From: Phoronis ovalis
Lineage: Eukaryota; Phoronida; Phoronidae
Reading direction: 5' to 3'
Length of the DNA stretch: 16,055 bases
Assembly (NCBI GenBank): GCA_028565635.1
Contig: JAOXYB010025103.1
Location: forward strand, 1-16,055
The notes below the pieces were generated by a model. That model did not search any database and was not told the origin of the DNA. It was given only the letters and a program-made list of their open reading frames with translations. Made by a program: the position numbers and the translations under genes. Positions 1 to 9,221 of the stretch are shown piece by piece (the first letter of the stretch is position 1; each line of letters opens with the position of its first letter).

Positions 1-332
1 CCTAGGTCCCAAAAAGGGGCTTTTTTTTACCCCTCATAACAAACATGGGTACCCAGTTATTCTGACTGTTACCCCCCGGGAGATAAGTCGCTAGCTTCTT
101 CCCTCTGTCCGGGCACTGCGTTCATAGTAGGCATGCATTCTATATAATGTGACTCTTTAAGTAGGAGACACTTTTACTGTTCACATATACTGTACGTATG
201 CTGCTACCAAAATTATGTCAGAGGATAACAGCTATTCCTCATTACAGGATATTTTTACCGAAAACAGTTTCTAAAAATTATACTTTATTTAATATTTTTA
301 TTACAATAAAATGCCCCATAAAATGCATTTAC
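1..332 (-). other. Intron 1 of reeler copy A (5' part only)
   Basis: Sequence following the GTAAAT donor of the copy A exon. By analogy with copy B (first intron 1,714 nt) the next exon should lie outside the window. I see no reeler exon 2 (no FKGVLLQAR-like coding) in this stretch. It is otherwise AT-rich without clear features. Confidence 0.6.
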
Positions 333-528
333 CTTCCACTGTTCCACCAGGGGTATAAGTTGAACTAGAAACACTTATAGTATATGGACTCTGCGATGTT
401 TGTGCAGTAGTGCCGTGACCAGGGACCAGAGACGCACATGCTCCAGAGCCTGCTCCTGTACGATATGCATAAGACCCCACTGCACATAAAACGATCATTA
501 AAAACATTGGTATATTCTTCATCGTCAT
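333..528 (-). CDS. Reeler-domain secreted protein, copy A, first coding exon (partial gene)
   Basis: First coding exon of a reeler-domain protein; the rest of the gene lies beyond the left edge. Translation starts at an ATG at 528. A second in-frame ATG follows two codons later. The exon reads a hydrophobic signal peptide (about residues 1-21, ending SYA) and then the start of a reeler domain with the GAGSGAC and VPGHGT segments. It ends at a GTAAAT donor (332-327) in phase 1, exactly as in copy B (4891-5086). Both exons are 196 nt long. The 65 complete codons give 51 identical residues, and the DNA differs at 24 of 196 sites. Read-through past 333 is intronic. The family (Pfam Reeler) includes invertebrate defense proteins secreted by haemocytes or fat body; an immune role here is inferred from family only. 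It lies head-to-tail about 1.4 kb downstream of copy B's stop codon, so it is a tandem duplicate. Confidence 0.85.
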
Positions 529-592
529 CCAATCTTATCTTGTTAGCGAATGCTTCGTAGTTACCTGTGTCATGTCACGTGCTCTAATCAGG

Positions 593-599
593 ATATAAA
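593..599 (-). promoter_or_regulatory. TATA-like box of reeler copy A
   Basis: Reading GTTTATATCC on the minus strand about 65 nt before the copy A ATG. It would place transcription start near 565. An E-box palindrome CACGTG lies at 576-581. Position is plausible, but AT-rich DNA gives many such matches. Confidence 0.3.
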
Positions 600-637
600 C
601 TTCTATATGTATAAGGGAAAGTTTTAGAGCATTGATG

Positions 638-651
638 AATATTGATCTAAC
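638..651 (-). promoter_or_regulatory. 14-bp block conserved between reeler promoters (copy A)
   Basis: The 14-mer AATATTGATCTAAC (plus strand) lies 110 nt upstream of the copy A ATG and recurs exactly at 5167-5180, 81 nt upstream of the copy B ATG. The surrounding promoter DNA has diverged much more, so this is a candidate cis-element retained since duplication. A further weakly shared block follows (CGGAAAT then TGGTTTG near 670-690 here and 5230-5248 in copy B). Confidence 0.45.
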
Positions 652-670
652 GTGTTAAACAGTAGTATGC

Positions 671-680
671 GGAAATCTCC
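671..680 (-). promoter_or_regulatory. Kappa-B-like motif upstream of reeler copy A
   Basis: The minus strand reads GGAGATTTCC, close to a Rel/NF-kB site of form GGRRNNYYCC. It sits about 145 nt upstream of the copy A start. A GATA-type motif (CTTATCT on the plus strand, near 533-540) lies next to the start codon. Motif match only. Confidence 0.25.
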
Positions 681-1878
681 GGTGGTTTGTTGATCTACTG
701 TTAGTGGAACTAGTTTTTATATTTTTACTAACATAATACTTTTATATTTTCACAAAACAAACTTAGGAATTAATATTACTACCGGCAACAAATTGAAGTT
801 CTTTTGGGAAATTTTTCTTTTATATTTCGAGACAAAATCAATTATTTACCGCACACATCGCGTTTTCAGTTATTCCCGGAAATACCTGTACAGGAAGAAT
901 GGCGCAGCTTTATAAAATTATTTCTTCAACTGTTCCTTTCTGAATACATTTGAGGAAGAACGTTCTTGATTTTATAACGGTTTTGCAATATTTTAAAAAT
1001 TCAGAATGTTCTGTTAAATCTCAGATGACAAGGTAATTCAAAAAATCATAGTTTCATTTCAACCCATCAAAAACCAAATACTAATTAGACTAGCAATAAG
1101 AAGCATTGTATATATTTGAGGATGGCTAACTGTGTAATACGAAAATAGACATGTGAACGTTGCCCTAGGATATGTCACTATCACAGTAATTTTGAACATA
1201 TATTAAAAATATGTGTATGAAATATACACTACTAGATGGCGCCTCAGGTGGATAAGGGTTCGACATTCTACAGATAAAATACATAATTACGTTAACTTTT
1301 CATTGAATAGGTATTAATTTTATTCAGTTAAAAGAAATTCAGTATTTACCACGATTTTACAAGAAATACATAAGAATCCTAAAAAGACAAAAATTCATAT
1401 TTAAATAAAACACAGTGTAATTCTCAGAAGAAAAAGCTAGGGGGAAACAATGCGCCTGTACTGTGATATTAAATCTCCATATACGCGTGAATTACAAGCT
1501 AGATATTATGAACAATTTAAGTACGTAATATTTCCCGAGATAACTGTAATATAACTACAACATAGCTACATCTCAATTACAACATAACTACACTACCTCT
1601 ACTATCCATAAATGTTTAATAAGAAGACCGCGGCTATCCACCAACTACAATATGCATACATGTATAATGTATATAAACACACAGTTACCGCTGCACACGC
1701 TGACTGTTTTAGGAGGAAGTTCTTAACCTTCCCCTAGGTGGTGAAAAACAAGTCCCCAGACTCCCTAGTTTGGTTTAGCACCTGTTAAGCGTTCGCATTT
1801 TACTAATGTCAATAAAATCAAACCACCCAACCTAAATGTTGAGCCTGCTCTAGAAAACAAAGTTTGACTTATTTCAGC

Positions 1879-1884
1879 TTTATT
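1879..1884 (-). terminator. AATAAA polyadenylation signal of reeler copy B
   Basis: AATAAA on the minus strand about 28 nt after the TAA stop (1914-1912). This implies a very short 3' UTR and supports exon 3 as the last exon. Confidence 0.55.
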
Positions 1885-1911
1885 AATTATTTACTTAGTA
1901 CAGTAGAAACT

Positions 1912-2146
1912 TTAAAAATTTGAATTCTTCCAAATAACGCTACATAAAGCAGTAAGGAACATGAGAACTTTGCAACAAGCAAATGAGGAAACGCCATTTG
2001 TAGGGCGGGTCGTGTTATAATTCGGTTCAGAGGAAGGTTCAGCGGTAGGTTCAACAGTTCCGGCACCGCCACCTGGTGTTTCCATTGACAACATTGGAGA
2101 CATCATGAACTCCCAATAAACTACCTTTTCTTGAACAATTGTAGCG
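1912..2146 (-). CDS. Reeler copy B, coding exon 3
   Basis: The acceptor is TATTTTGTAG ending at 2147, chosen over a later AG at 2128-2127. The upstream AG restores the family-typical strand VEFVATIVQE before YW. Encodes residues 145-222: the last reeler strand, a stalk with three E-P-x-x units from a 12-bp DNA repeat (about 2023-2055), an NTT sequon and a hydrophobic C-terminal tail. Stop TAA at 1914-1912. Confidence 0.82.
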
Positions 2147-5086
2147 CTACAAAATATTAAAAACCAAAATATTTTAAAGTTTTACAAACAATTCAATTTA
2201 ATTTAAAGAACTTTTTAAAGAAAAAATAGGGACACAACTGCAAATTTTAGGAAAGACTTGAACTTTAATAGGAATTAAACTTCTATTTTCGAAATACTTC
2301 TTTCATACTTTAATACTGCATGTATACTTCTACTCATTCATCTATCCCGACTCGTATTACTACATGACGGATTCATCATAGAATATGCATGTATAGAATG
2401 CAATTATGTCTGTAGCTTTTATTAATATATCCCAGTAACAGTTTTGAAATGTTCTAATTTGTTATTTGCTGTAAGCTAGATGAGCAGGCAAAGTGGTGTC
2501 CTCGATTGTGACAGACAGACAGACCCCGGAGACAGACACTTAAACTTACAGCGTTGTATACACATACACACATGTTTAATAGTTTCAAAAGTTCTGTCCG
2601 CGTTACTCATCTGCTGATTAGTTGACTATACAATTACAGTAAAGGATGTATTGCATAACTGTTTATTTCATTATGGATAAAGAATATTGTGATAACAGAC
2701 TTTTTGGGAGAAATCTGTTTTCCTGAAATTACCACAAACTCAAGTTTGATCAATTTACAATGGCACGAAGAGCAACTTTGAATTTAAGTTTTAAAAAATT
2801 AATATTGTTGTAATAAGTGTTTGTAATGTCTTTTAGTAAAAGTAAATAAGAAAATAGATCATTTTAATTTTACAGTAATTAAAGCAATGGACTCCCGAAT
2901 GGAACTATGCTACACTGTGCATGATCCGTTTCACTTACACGAACTCGACGTTATCTTGAAAGTCAGCAGGAACATTCCAGGTCAGAGTAGCGGTGGTTTT
3001 AGGATCTCCAGAATCGTGAGTTACCGAATCGCCTGCATTGTTGCAGTCCTTCAACTTATAGCCGCTAGGTGGCGAAGTCCAATTACCAAGTTGCACAAAA
3101 GATATTCCCTGTGCAAGTTTCTGGCGTGCTTGAAGGAGCACTCCTTTGAATGCAGTTGTGCCACCAGAAATTGTAACTGAAACATAAAAATTAAATTTAG
3201 AAGTACTAGGCAATGGTAAATCTACTTGTAGAATAGTCTATACGTATATTTTGTTTTATCATTTAGGAGGGAATGAGTACCTTGTTTTGGTGGCAGCAAC
3301 TATTATACTGAACAATCAACGAATTGTTTATACTGCAGATATTTCGATTCATTAATTCGCCAGTTAGGATACTTTAAAAATTAATATTCGTTACAACATA
3401 TCTTTTTCTACGTCTGCTCCTTTGTGTAACCAATACATATAAGGGATTTTGATAATTATCAGAAAATCAACTTGTTACCAATTCTTCGGGATGCATTATT
3501 AAAGGACAATGTTATTTCACCAGCCTTTTCCTTTTGGTTATCAATAAAATGATCAGACATAGATTCCGTGAAGAGTTAAGAAAGAGGATACTCAAACAGT
3601 ATACATAATGTGTTGAAATGTTTGAATAAAGTAAAATAAAAATACTAGGTAGTTTTGCAATTGCTGCATAATTGAAATACATTATTTTTCATAATCTACA
3701 TAACCGGGTCTCAAATTTTCAAATTTTATTATTTTTACTTAAAGTTATGAATTATAAAAGTTTGAATGTCAAAATTGTGCTGTCTTGCGAATTTCAAAAA
3801 TAAACTTTTGAACAAAGGAAAATTCTGGAAACTGTGGAGATGTGATTTTCAGTTATGAATCATCGTCGATCAATGACTATCCAATTAAGAATATAAAATG
3901 TAGTTCATAGCCTACGCGGATCTTTGCTGCTATACAGTATATTAAATATATGCTAATTCACACGCGGACGGACTTACATTTTAGGAGTGTTCAAAGACAA
4001 CCGCTTTCCTAATTTATCTAACATTTACCATTTTCTACCATGTGCACCTCAATATTTTCTTTTTAACCTCCTTTGCCCCTTTCCACACAATATGAACATA
4101 CAAGATTAACTAACCACACTTCGATGTCCATAGTTTCTCAAAATGTATACATCCCCTTAATGATGTGTGTGAACCTTTTCTGGATGTTATTTGAAGCTTA
4201 GAAATTCAAGAGGTCATTCAGCTCTAAAAATACTTGCAGTCTGATCTCTTCTACTCTTTCAGGGACATCACGCTAATGTTCAACTGATACTGCTATTCAT
4301 ATTGTTGAGTAAATATGCCAGGATATCAAATCACATTTATATTATTATCAAGTTTATTTCAAGCTTTATATTGACACTAGACTCTTTTCAAGCCTCGTCA
4401 ATCAGTTAATTTATCCCCTATTGAGCATTCTATACATGCAGATGAAAACTACTAGCTTATTCAATCACATTATAAATTTATGTTCTGTGTTTTATAAAGT
4501 ACTCCTGGCTACACTACCCTATAACAAAAATCCATATCGCTTGCCTGCGCCGAATGTAGAGTCATAGCTTAGATAGTGTGAAATTCATTGAAGTCTAAGG
4601 AAAACAATCACAGCGTGTGTCACAAAAAAAAAGAAATTCGAAGCAAATATGTCGCCTTCTTTGTCTGCGATACCACTTTAGTCTTACTGTGTTAAATATG
4701 TCATTTGACGTTCGATGACTTTAATAGAGTTAGAGGCACAACTTACCATTCGGACTAGGCATGCATAGGCATGTACTATTGTAGGCAAGCGACTATATGT
4801 TTTAAGAGCATTCCCGGTGATCATGTATGAGTCTAGTACTATATACTGAATCAGTCATCATATAATTTTAAAAAATATTAATACACGTACCTTGCACTGT
4901 TCCACCAGGGGCATAAGTTGAGCTAGAAACACTTATAGTATATGGACTTGGCGATGTTTGCCTTGTAGTGCCGTGACCAGGGACCATAAAAGCACATGCT
5001 CCAGAACCTGCTCCTGTACTAAATGCATAAGACCTCGCAGCACACAAAACGATTAATAAAAACACTGCTATATTCTTCATCGCCAT
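1912..5086 (-). CDS. Reeler-domain secreted or surface protein, copy B (complete, 3 coding exons)
   Basis: Joined coding segments are 4891-5086, 2939-3176 and 1912-2146, read on the minus strand: 669 nt, 222 residues plus TAA. Intron phases are 1 and 2 and close without a frame break. Residues 1-21 form a signal peptide ending in SYA. The reeler domain spans about 22-165, with Cys31 and Cys110, the FKGVLLQAR block (75-83) and the typical late VEFVATIVQE...YW strand (142-156). Asn97 and Asn189 are glycosylation sequons. Residues 169-196 are a Gly/Pro/Glu/Thr-rich stalk. Residues 200-217 are hydrophobic and precede a short KNSNF end, so the protein may be GPI-anchored or membrane-tethered. The length suits stand-alone reeler 'defense proteins' rather than the longer reeler-DOMON-cytochrome b561 ferric reductases; no DOMON or b561 segment is present. 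A role in haemocyte immunity is a family-based inference. Confidence 0.85.
2147..2938 (-). other. Intron 2 of reeler copy B
   Basis: 792 nt, GT-AG, phase 2. AT-rich. It holds a short CAGA microsatellite near 2508-2524. No coding content seen. Confidence 0.75.
2939..3176 (-). CDS. Reeler copy B, coding exon 2
   Basis: The acceptor is a pyrimidine-rich tract ending TTTCAG just above 3176. The donor GTAAGT begins at 2938. Enters in phase 1, leaves in phase 2. Encodes residues 66-144, the core of the reeler domain: FKGVLLQAR, an NWTS sequon, the YKLKDC cysteine and the TATLTWNVP strand. The antisense open frame here is a shadow. Confidence 0.87.
3177..4890 (-). other. Intron 1 of reeler copy B
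   Basis: 1,714 nt, GT-AG, phase 1. AT-rich. I see no exon-like frame, RNA gene or recognisable repeat within it. Confidence 0.75.
4891..5086 (-). CDS. Reeler copy B, coding exon 1
   Basis: ATG at 5086 (second in-frame ATG two codons on). Encodes the signal peptide and the first reeler strands (residues 1-65 plus the first base of codon 66). The donor is GTACGT immediately after 4891, phase 1. Size and phase equal those of the copy A exon. Confidence 0.88.
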
Positions 5087-5122
5087 GTCAAATGCTCGTT
5101 AACAAAGCCTGTCTTTGTGTTG

Positions 5123-5132
5123 CCTTATAACC
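5123..5132 (-). promoter_or_regulatory. TATA-like box of reeler copy B
   Basis: GGTTATAAGG on the minus strand about 40 nt upstream of the copy B ATG. It would give a very short 5' UTR. Confidence 0.35.
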
Positions 5133-5166
5133 GGTCAAGTCAAGCCGAGGTTACATAAAAGCGGTT

Positions 5167-5180
5167 AATATTGATCTAAC
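5167..5180 (-). promoter_or_regulatory. 14-bp block conserved between reeler promoters (copy B)
   Basis: Exact copy of the 14-mer at 638-651, here 81 nt before the ATG. Slightly further upstream, a GGGGAAAC sequence (5285-5292) sits beside a GATA-type TTATCT (5295-5300). Confidence 0.45.
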
Positions 5181-5303
5181 TAATCTAATTATATATATAA
5201 TACCCGGATGTAATATTAAGCGAGATATTCGGAAATTATGTGGTTTGCAGATTGACTGGTCAATAATATTCGGGGGCCGGTTTCGGGGAAACATTTATCT
5301 TTA

Positions 5304-8300
5304 ATAGGTACAAATATTATGTAAATTAAATTTTAACTGGGTATTTTAAATAGTAATACTAAGAGGTAATACTATTAAGATTCAAGGCATTCAATTTTAG
5401 GGAATATTTCTGTTTTATTATTATGATCAGCACATATACATGTAGACGTGTACACGCAATGATATTTGAATACATATATTTCAAAAACGTCGACAGCTTA
5501 TCCCGATCTATTAGCAACACTGTAGAAACCCGGGAAAAGAAGCTAGACGTAGCACACGACAGGAACTGCATGAGTTCCATATTTGTTAAATGATACACTA
5601 ATGAAGGATATTTCCAGAATTCTGAGAATTTACATAGTATCCTATTTTGCAAAAAAACGAGGATATTCCAAGATGAAAGAGCACTCTCCTTTTTAAGTTT
5701 CAATGAGACAGTACGCTACAATGCAACTGGTAATGGCATCATTACAAAATGTACATCGCTGTGAAAACATATAGTTTAATAATACAATCGTGCGAGGACG
5801 AAATTTCCGTCGCCAGGTCAGTGTTTTAATGTACTTAAAATATTAATATTGACTGGCTTTCCTCGAAATTATACCCTAATTATACCCTAATTTTTGCTTC
5901 CAAGGATGCCTTTATATCATAGTGATCCTTTTTTAGTTTCGAGGATGTTGACTTTGTGCCCCGGTTTTGTGCAAAAAAAATACTCCTTCCTAAAATTTTA
6001 TTTTGGAACGGTCATACAGTCCAAATTCGTTGTTGAGTGTTGCCATGGGGAGGTTTATATTTCTTTGCACGGATTTTTAAAAACAACTCCGTTTATTGTC
6101 CGTCATTTCAATACGTTGCAGTTTTCTGCATATTGTTATTTATATGTTTGCAATTATATGTTATTTTTGTTTAATTAGTTTCTGTCTCTTTAATATATAT
6201 AAAACTCTCAGTACTCAATTACAAGCTGTGATATATGCAGTTTAGCTAATATACGCATTCTAGTTTATATAAATGCGCTCTAGGTACAGGTTAAATCAGA
6301 AGTCAGAAGTGCTACCTGACAGGGACTGGTGTCATTGCAAAAGATCTTTTGTGGTATGCTAACAATTTTTCAGTCATAAGTCGGAATAACTGTACCTCAA
6401 GATTACAGTTGATTTTTTGTGCTGGCATGACCAATACATGCTAGCTATACTGACTGTAGACCACCTGGTGAGACAGTGTGGAAGCTTCACCTAGGAGTTA
6501 GGAATCTTTCGCTACATAATAGAATCCCATCATTTTGAAAACTGATTTCTGTCATTTTCAGCTCCACTATACCCATTTTTAAATAAAAGTGATGATAACA
6601 GCCAACTTCAAAGAAAACGGGAGTAAAAAGGAGGGGGAAACGCTCATTGGTACTGATTGATACAGTTCAAATGTGACTTTACATACTACTTCTCGGACGG
6701 TAGCAGGCTTCCTATTGGTTAGATAATGAACTCTCGTAAAAATACGACAACGTTTTGAATACTTACACCCATATATCGTGTAAGACTGCGCTCAGGATAA
6801 ATATCGTGCTTTAATTTAGTAATATAATTTTTAAAACTAAAACATTAAAACACTGTTTTATTTTATTCACTTTTGTAGAGTATCATATTAATGCGGTATT
6901 GTGTTTTACGTATTTTATTTATTCATTTATGTATGTGTATTTTAATTGCTAAAAACTGTAATTTTATTCATATATGTATTGTTATAAATAAAGACATGAA
7001 ATTAAAATTGTCAAATAGCGATAGGCAGTTGTAGACGGTCTAACAGTCTTGTGTATAAACCTTGCTTTAGAATCAAAGTGGTGCCTCTAGTATATATATT
7101 TTCCTTTTTGGTTTTGCTGTGTCCCCCTAGATGCTGGCGATGGGGTGAATTTTTCTACTTCAAAGTGGGTTTAAGCAAAACAAATTCAATTGTTTATCAA
7201 AACCTCATGGTATTCTTTCTAATATACCGCAAATCACATATTGTTCTTAGCAAATTCAAATTCTGGAGCTCATTTAAGTTAAGGAGAGTAAAACAGAGCA
7301 GCCAGACAACTTTTTTGTAAACTTGCTACGGCCTTGGTTAGTATATATATTTACTGTAGAAACCAATATGCTATTACGTTTGAGGTGGATGCGGAAATCA
7401 GTTGCATCCTTATGTGAAATACACACGTGCTGGAATTGGTTGCACAAAAAGAAATATAATAACATTTTGAAAATAAAACAATCTTCCTATATTAGAAATC
7501 ATAACAAACGTAAACAAAAAAATGTTGAAACACAAAGTACAAAATAAGTCTTAAAGTACACAGTAAATACACAAACACGTTATCAAACACTTTCTCTCGG
7601 GGCAACGTGGAAGATAAAACTCATTAATCTTATTTGTAGGTTTTAGCTTTTTGAACTTAACTAAATAATAAAAGTTAAAATCTAATAACTGATATATTAA
7701 ATAAATAGTGTAGACTTTTACTTCTCTAAAACGTCATGTCAATTAAGGTACCTAGCACAATATAGTGTAAATTCAGAATACAAAGATGTAAATTATAGAT
7801 GTCAACTGTTTTCGATGACTATTATCAATATCAGGTTAAACTAAAATACACAAAAGATGAAACTATCCGGGAAACTGCATACAGTATTTTCAAGGATATT
7901 TCATCACTTGATGTATACTCCCCACTTTCTGTTTTCATACAGGTACACACTATCGGTTAATTGCACTATAAATAAAGGTTTATCTTAAATCGAGAAATAA
8001 AATTGTAAAAACAGAAATTATTGAGTTCATGTACTATACTGTATTATATTTGTCATACTTTCTATTGAATGTATGTACTGTGTTGGTTAGCAGAGAGGGA
8101 GGTTGAAACAGCATTCATGAGAAAACTCTATTCTTGAAGTCAAACAAGATCGGGTGGAACAAATTTTATTAAATCATAAAAATAGATTTAGTATGGAAAA
8201 TAAAAACTAACATAAAGCCACAAAAACATAACACAACTTCTGAGTAAACTATTATTAAACATGTTATTTAAACCGAATAAGAAATCCATTTCTGATGTGA

Positions 8301-8559
8301 GACCGTTAATAACATATTGTAATTTAAACCGCAGTGTTTACAAGACTATAGACATCATGTAGCCCTCTGGTGGCTACGTAAGAAAACACCGAGTGATTTC
8401 TAGATAAAACCCTGGGATAAAATAAGCTTTATTTTGTCTCACCTGGTATAATATATACAAGTACAAATATAAAGACATTAAAACAAACCCAGCCGGTCAC
8501 ACAATTTTTCATCATGACATTGCATTACAATTCAGTTGGAAATGTGTCATTTCACCAGT
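5304..8559. other. Intergenic region between the reeler cluster and the GPCR gene
   Basis: About 3.3 kb between the copy B promoter and the probable GPCR 3' end. Open frames here (for example 5359-5703 minus, 5894-6178 plus and 7051-7320 plus) have low-complexity AT-driven composition, no recognisable domain and no good splice context, so I call none of them genes. A CTCF-like motif occurs at 8362-8373. Confidence 0.55.
8362..8373 (-). promoter_or_regulatory. CTCF-like core motif
   Basis: The minus strand reads CCACCAGAGGGC, a full match to the CTCF core form CCASYAGRKGGC. It is embedded in a short palindrome with GTAGCC/GGCTAC arms (8359-8377). It lies between the reeler cluster and the GPCR gene. 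Motif match only. Confidence 0.3.
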
Positions 8560-8565
8560 TTTATT
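8560..8565 (-). terminator. Possible AATAAA polyadenylation signal of the GPCR gene
   Basis: The first AATAAA I find on the minus strand after the GPCR stop codon, about 475 nt downstream. Another occurs at 8428-8433. Either could end the 3' UTR. Confidence 0.3.
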
Positions 8566-9040
8566 AAAAAAATAAATCCGACCTAGCTGGGGTCTTGGTA
8601 GAAAAAGCATGTACGCAATAGCACAACTCGTTTTCATCTTCTACACAACTTGGGCTAAAGTACGGAGTGCACACAATCTCACATTTCTGGGACTCTAGTC
8701 ACGACTTTTCTATGTATATGAGATAAGCTTAACGGAACATATTGCTCAGCCTTGTCAGTGCTCTGATTAATTAACTTGTAAGTTCTGTACTTATTACCTT
8801 GATTTCTTATATCACGCTCCCTGTTAAGTTTACTGTATCATAGATGTTTTCGATTCTTAAAGATGCATTCATTTACATAACTCATCGTTTGATTAACATT
8901 TACATTTAAAACAACTTGCGTAATCCCTTTTCGAGGATGCGGTGACGAAACGCCAATGACCGGGACCAAATAGCAATATTCAGTGCTGTCTAGGAGCATA
9001 TTTATATATAACCCATATATCTGCATATGCTTGGTTTGTA

Positions 9041-9221
9041 TTATGGACTTGATTTTTCGTTTACATCGCGTAGTCTTTTCAGTTTAAGAGAATTACTGAG
9101 AGATATGAACTCCGTATTTCTAGAACCACTACTTCTGAGTCGTGAACTTCGACTTCTGGTCATCTGCACAACTAAACAGCAACATGAACAACAAGTTTGC
9201 TTGAATGCTTTTCGAAAATCT
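9041..9221 (-). CDS. GPCR coding exon 8: helix 8 and C-terminal tail
   Basis: Acceptor TTGTAATTTCAG. Encodes RDFRKAFKQ (helix 8), a TCCSCCC cluster (candidate palmitoylation), a Ser/Arg-rich segment with many candidate kinase sites and ends NEKSSP before TAA (9043-9041). The plus-strand open frame 9027-9284 is its shadow. Confidence 0.87.

Larger units (their letters stand above)
529..1911. other. Intergenic spacer between reeler copies A and B
   Basis: About 1.4 kb. It carries the copy A promoter at its left end and the copy B 3' UTR at its right end. The middle is AT-rich with no open frame showing recognisable protein sequence. A CTCF-like 12-mer occurs at 1229-1240. Confidence 0.6.

Noticed and set aside
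2107-2128. Alternative acceptor for reeler exon 3 (AG at 2128-2127)
   Set aside because: Also keeps the frame open but removes the conserved ATIVQE strand of the reeler domain; the AG at 2148-2147 restores it.
2887-3180. 97-codon plus-strand open frame
   Set aside because: Antisense shadow of reeler exon 2, which has family motifs and splice sites on the minus strand.
5359-5703. 114-codon minus-strand open frame
   Set aside because: No recognisable domain, no family-like blocks, no convincing promoter or splice context; composition follows AT-rich DNA.
7051-7320. 89-codon plus-strand open frame with hydrophobic stretches
   Set aside because: Begins at a non-ATG codon (TTG-type start), no domain, and hydrophobicity is explained by T-rich sequence.
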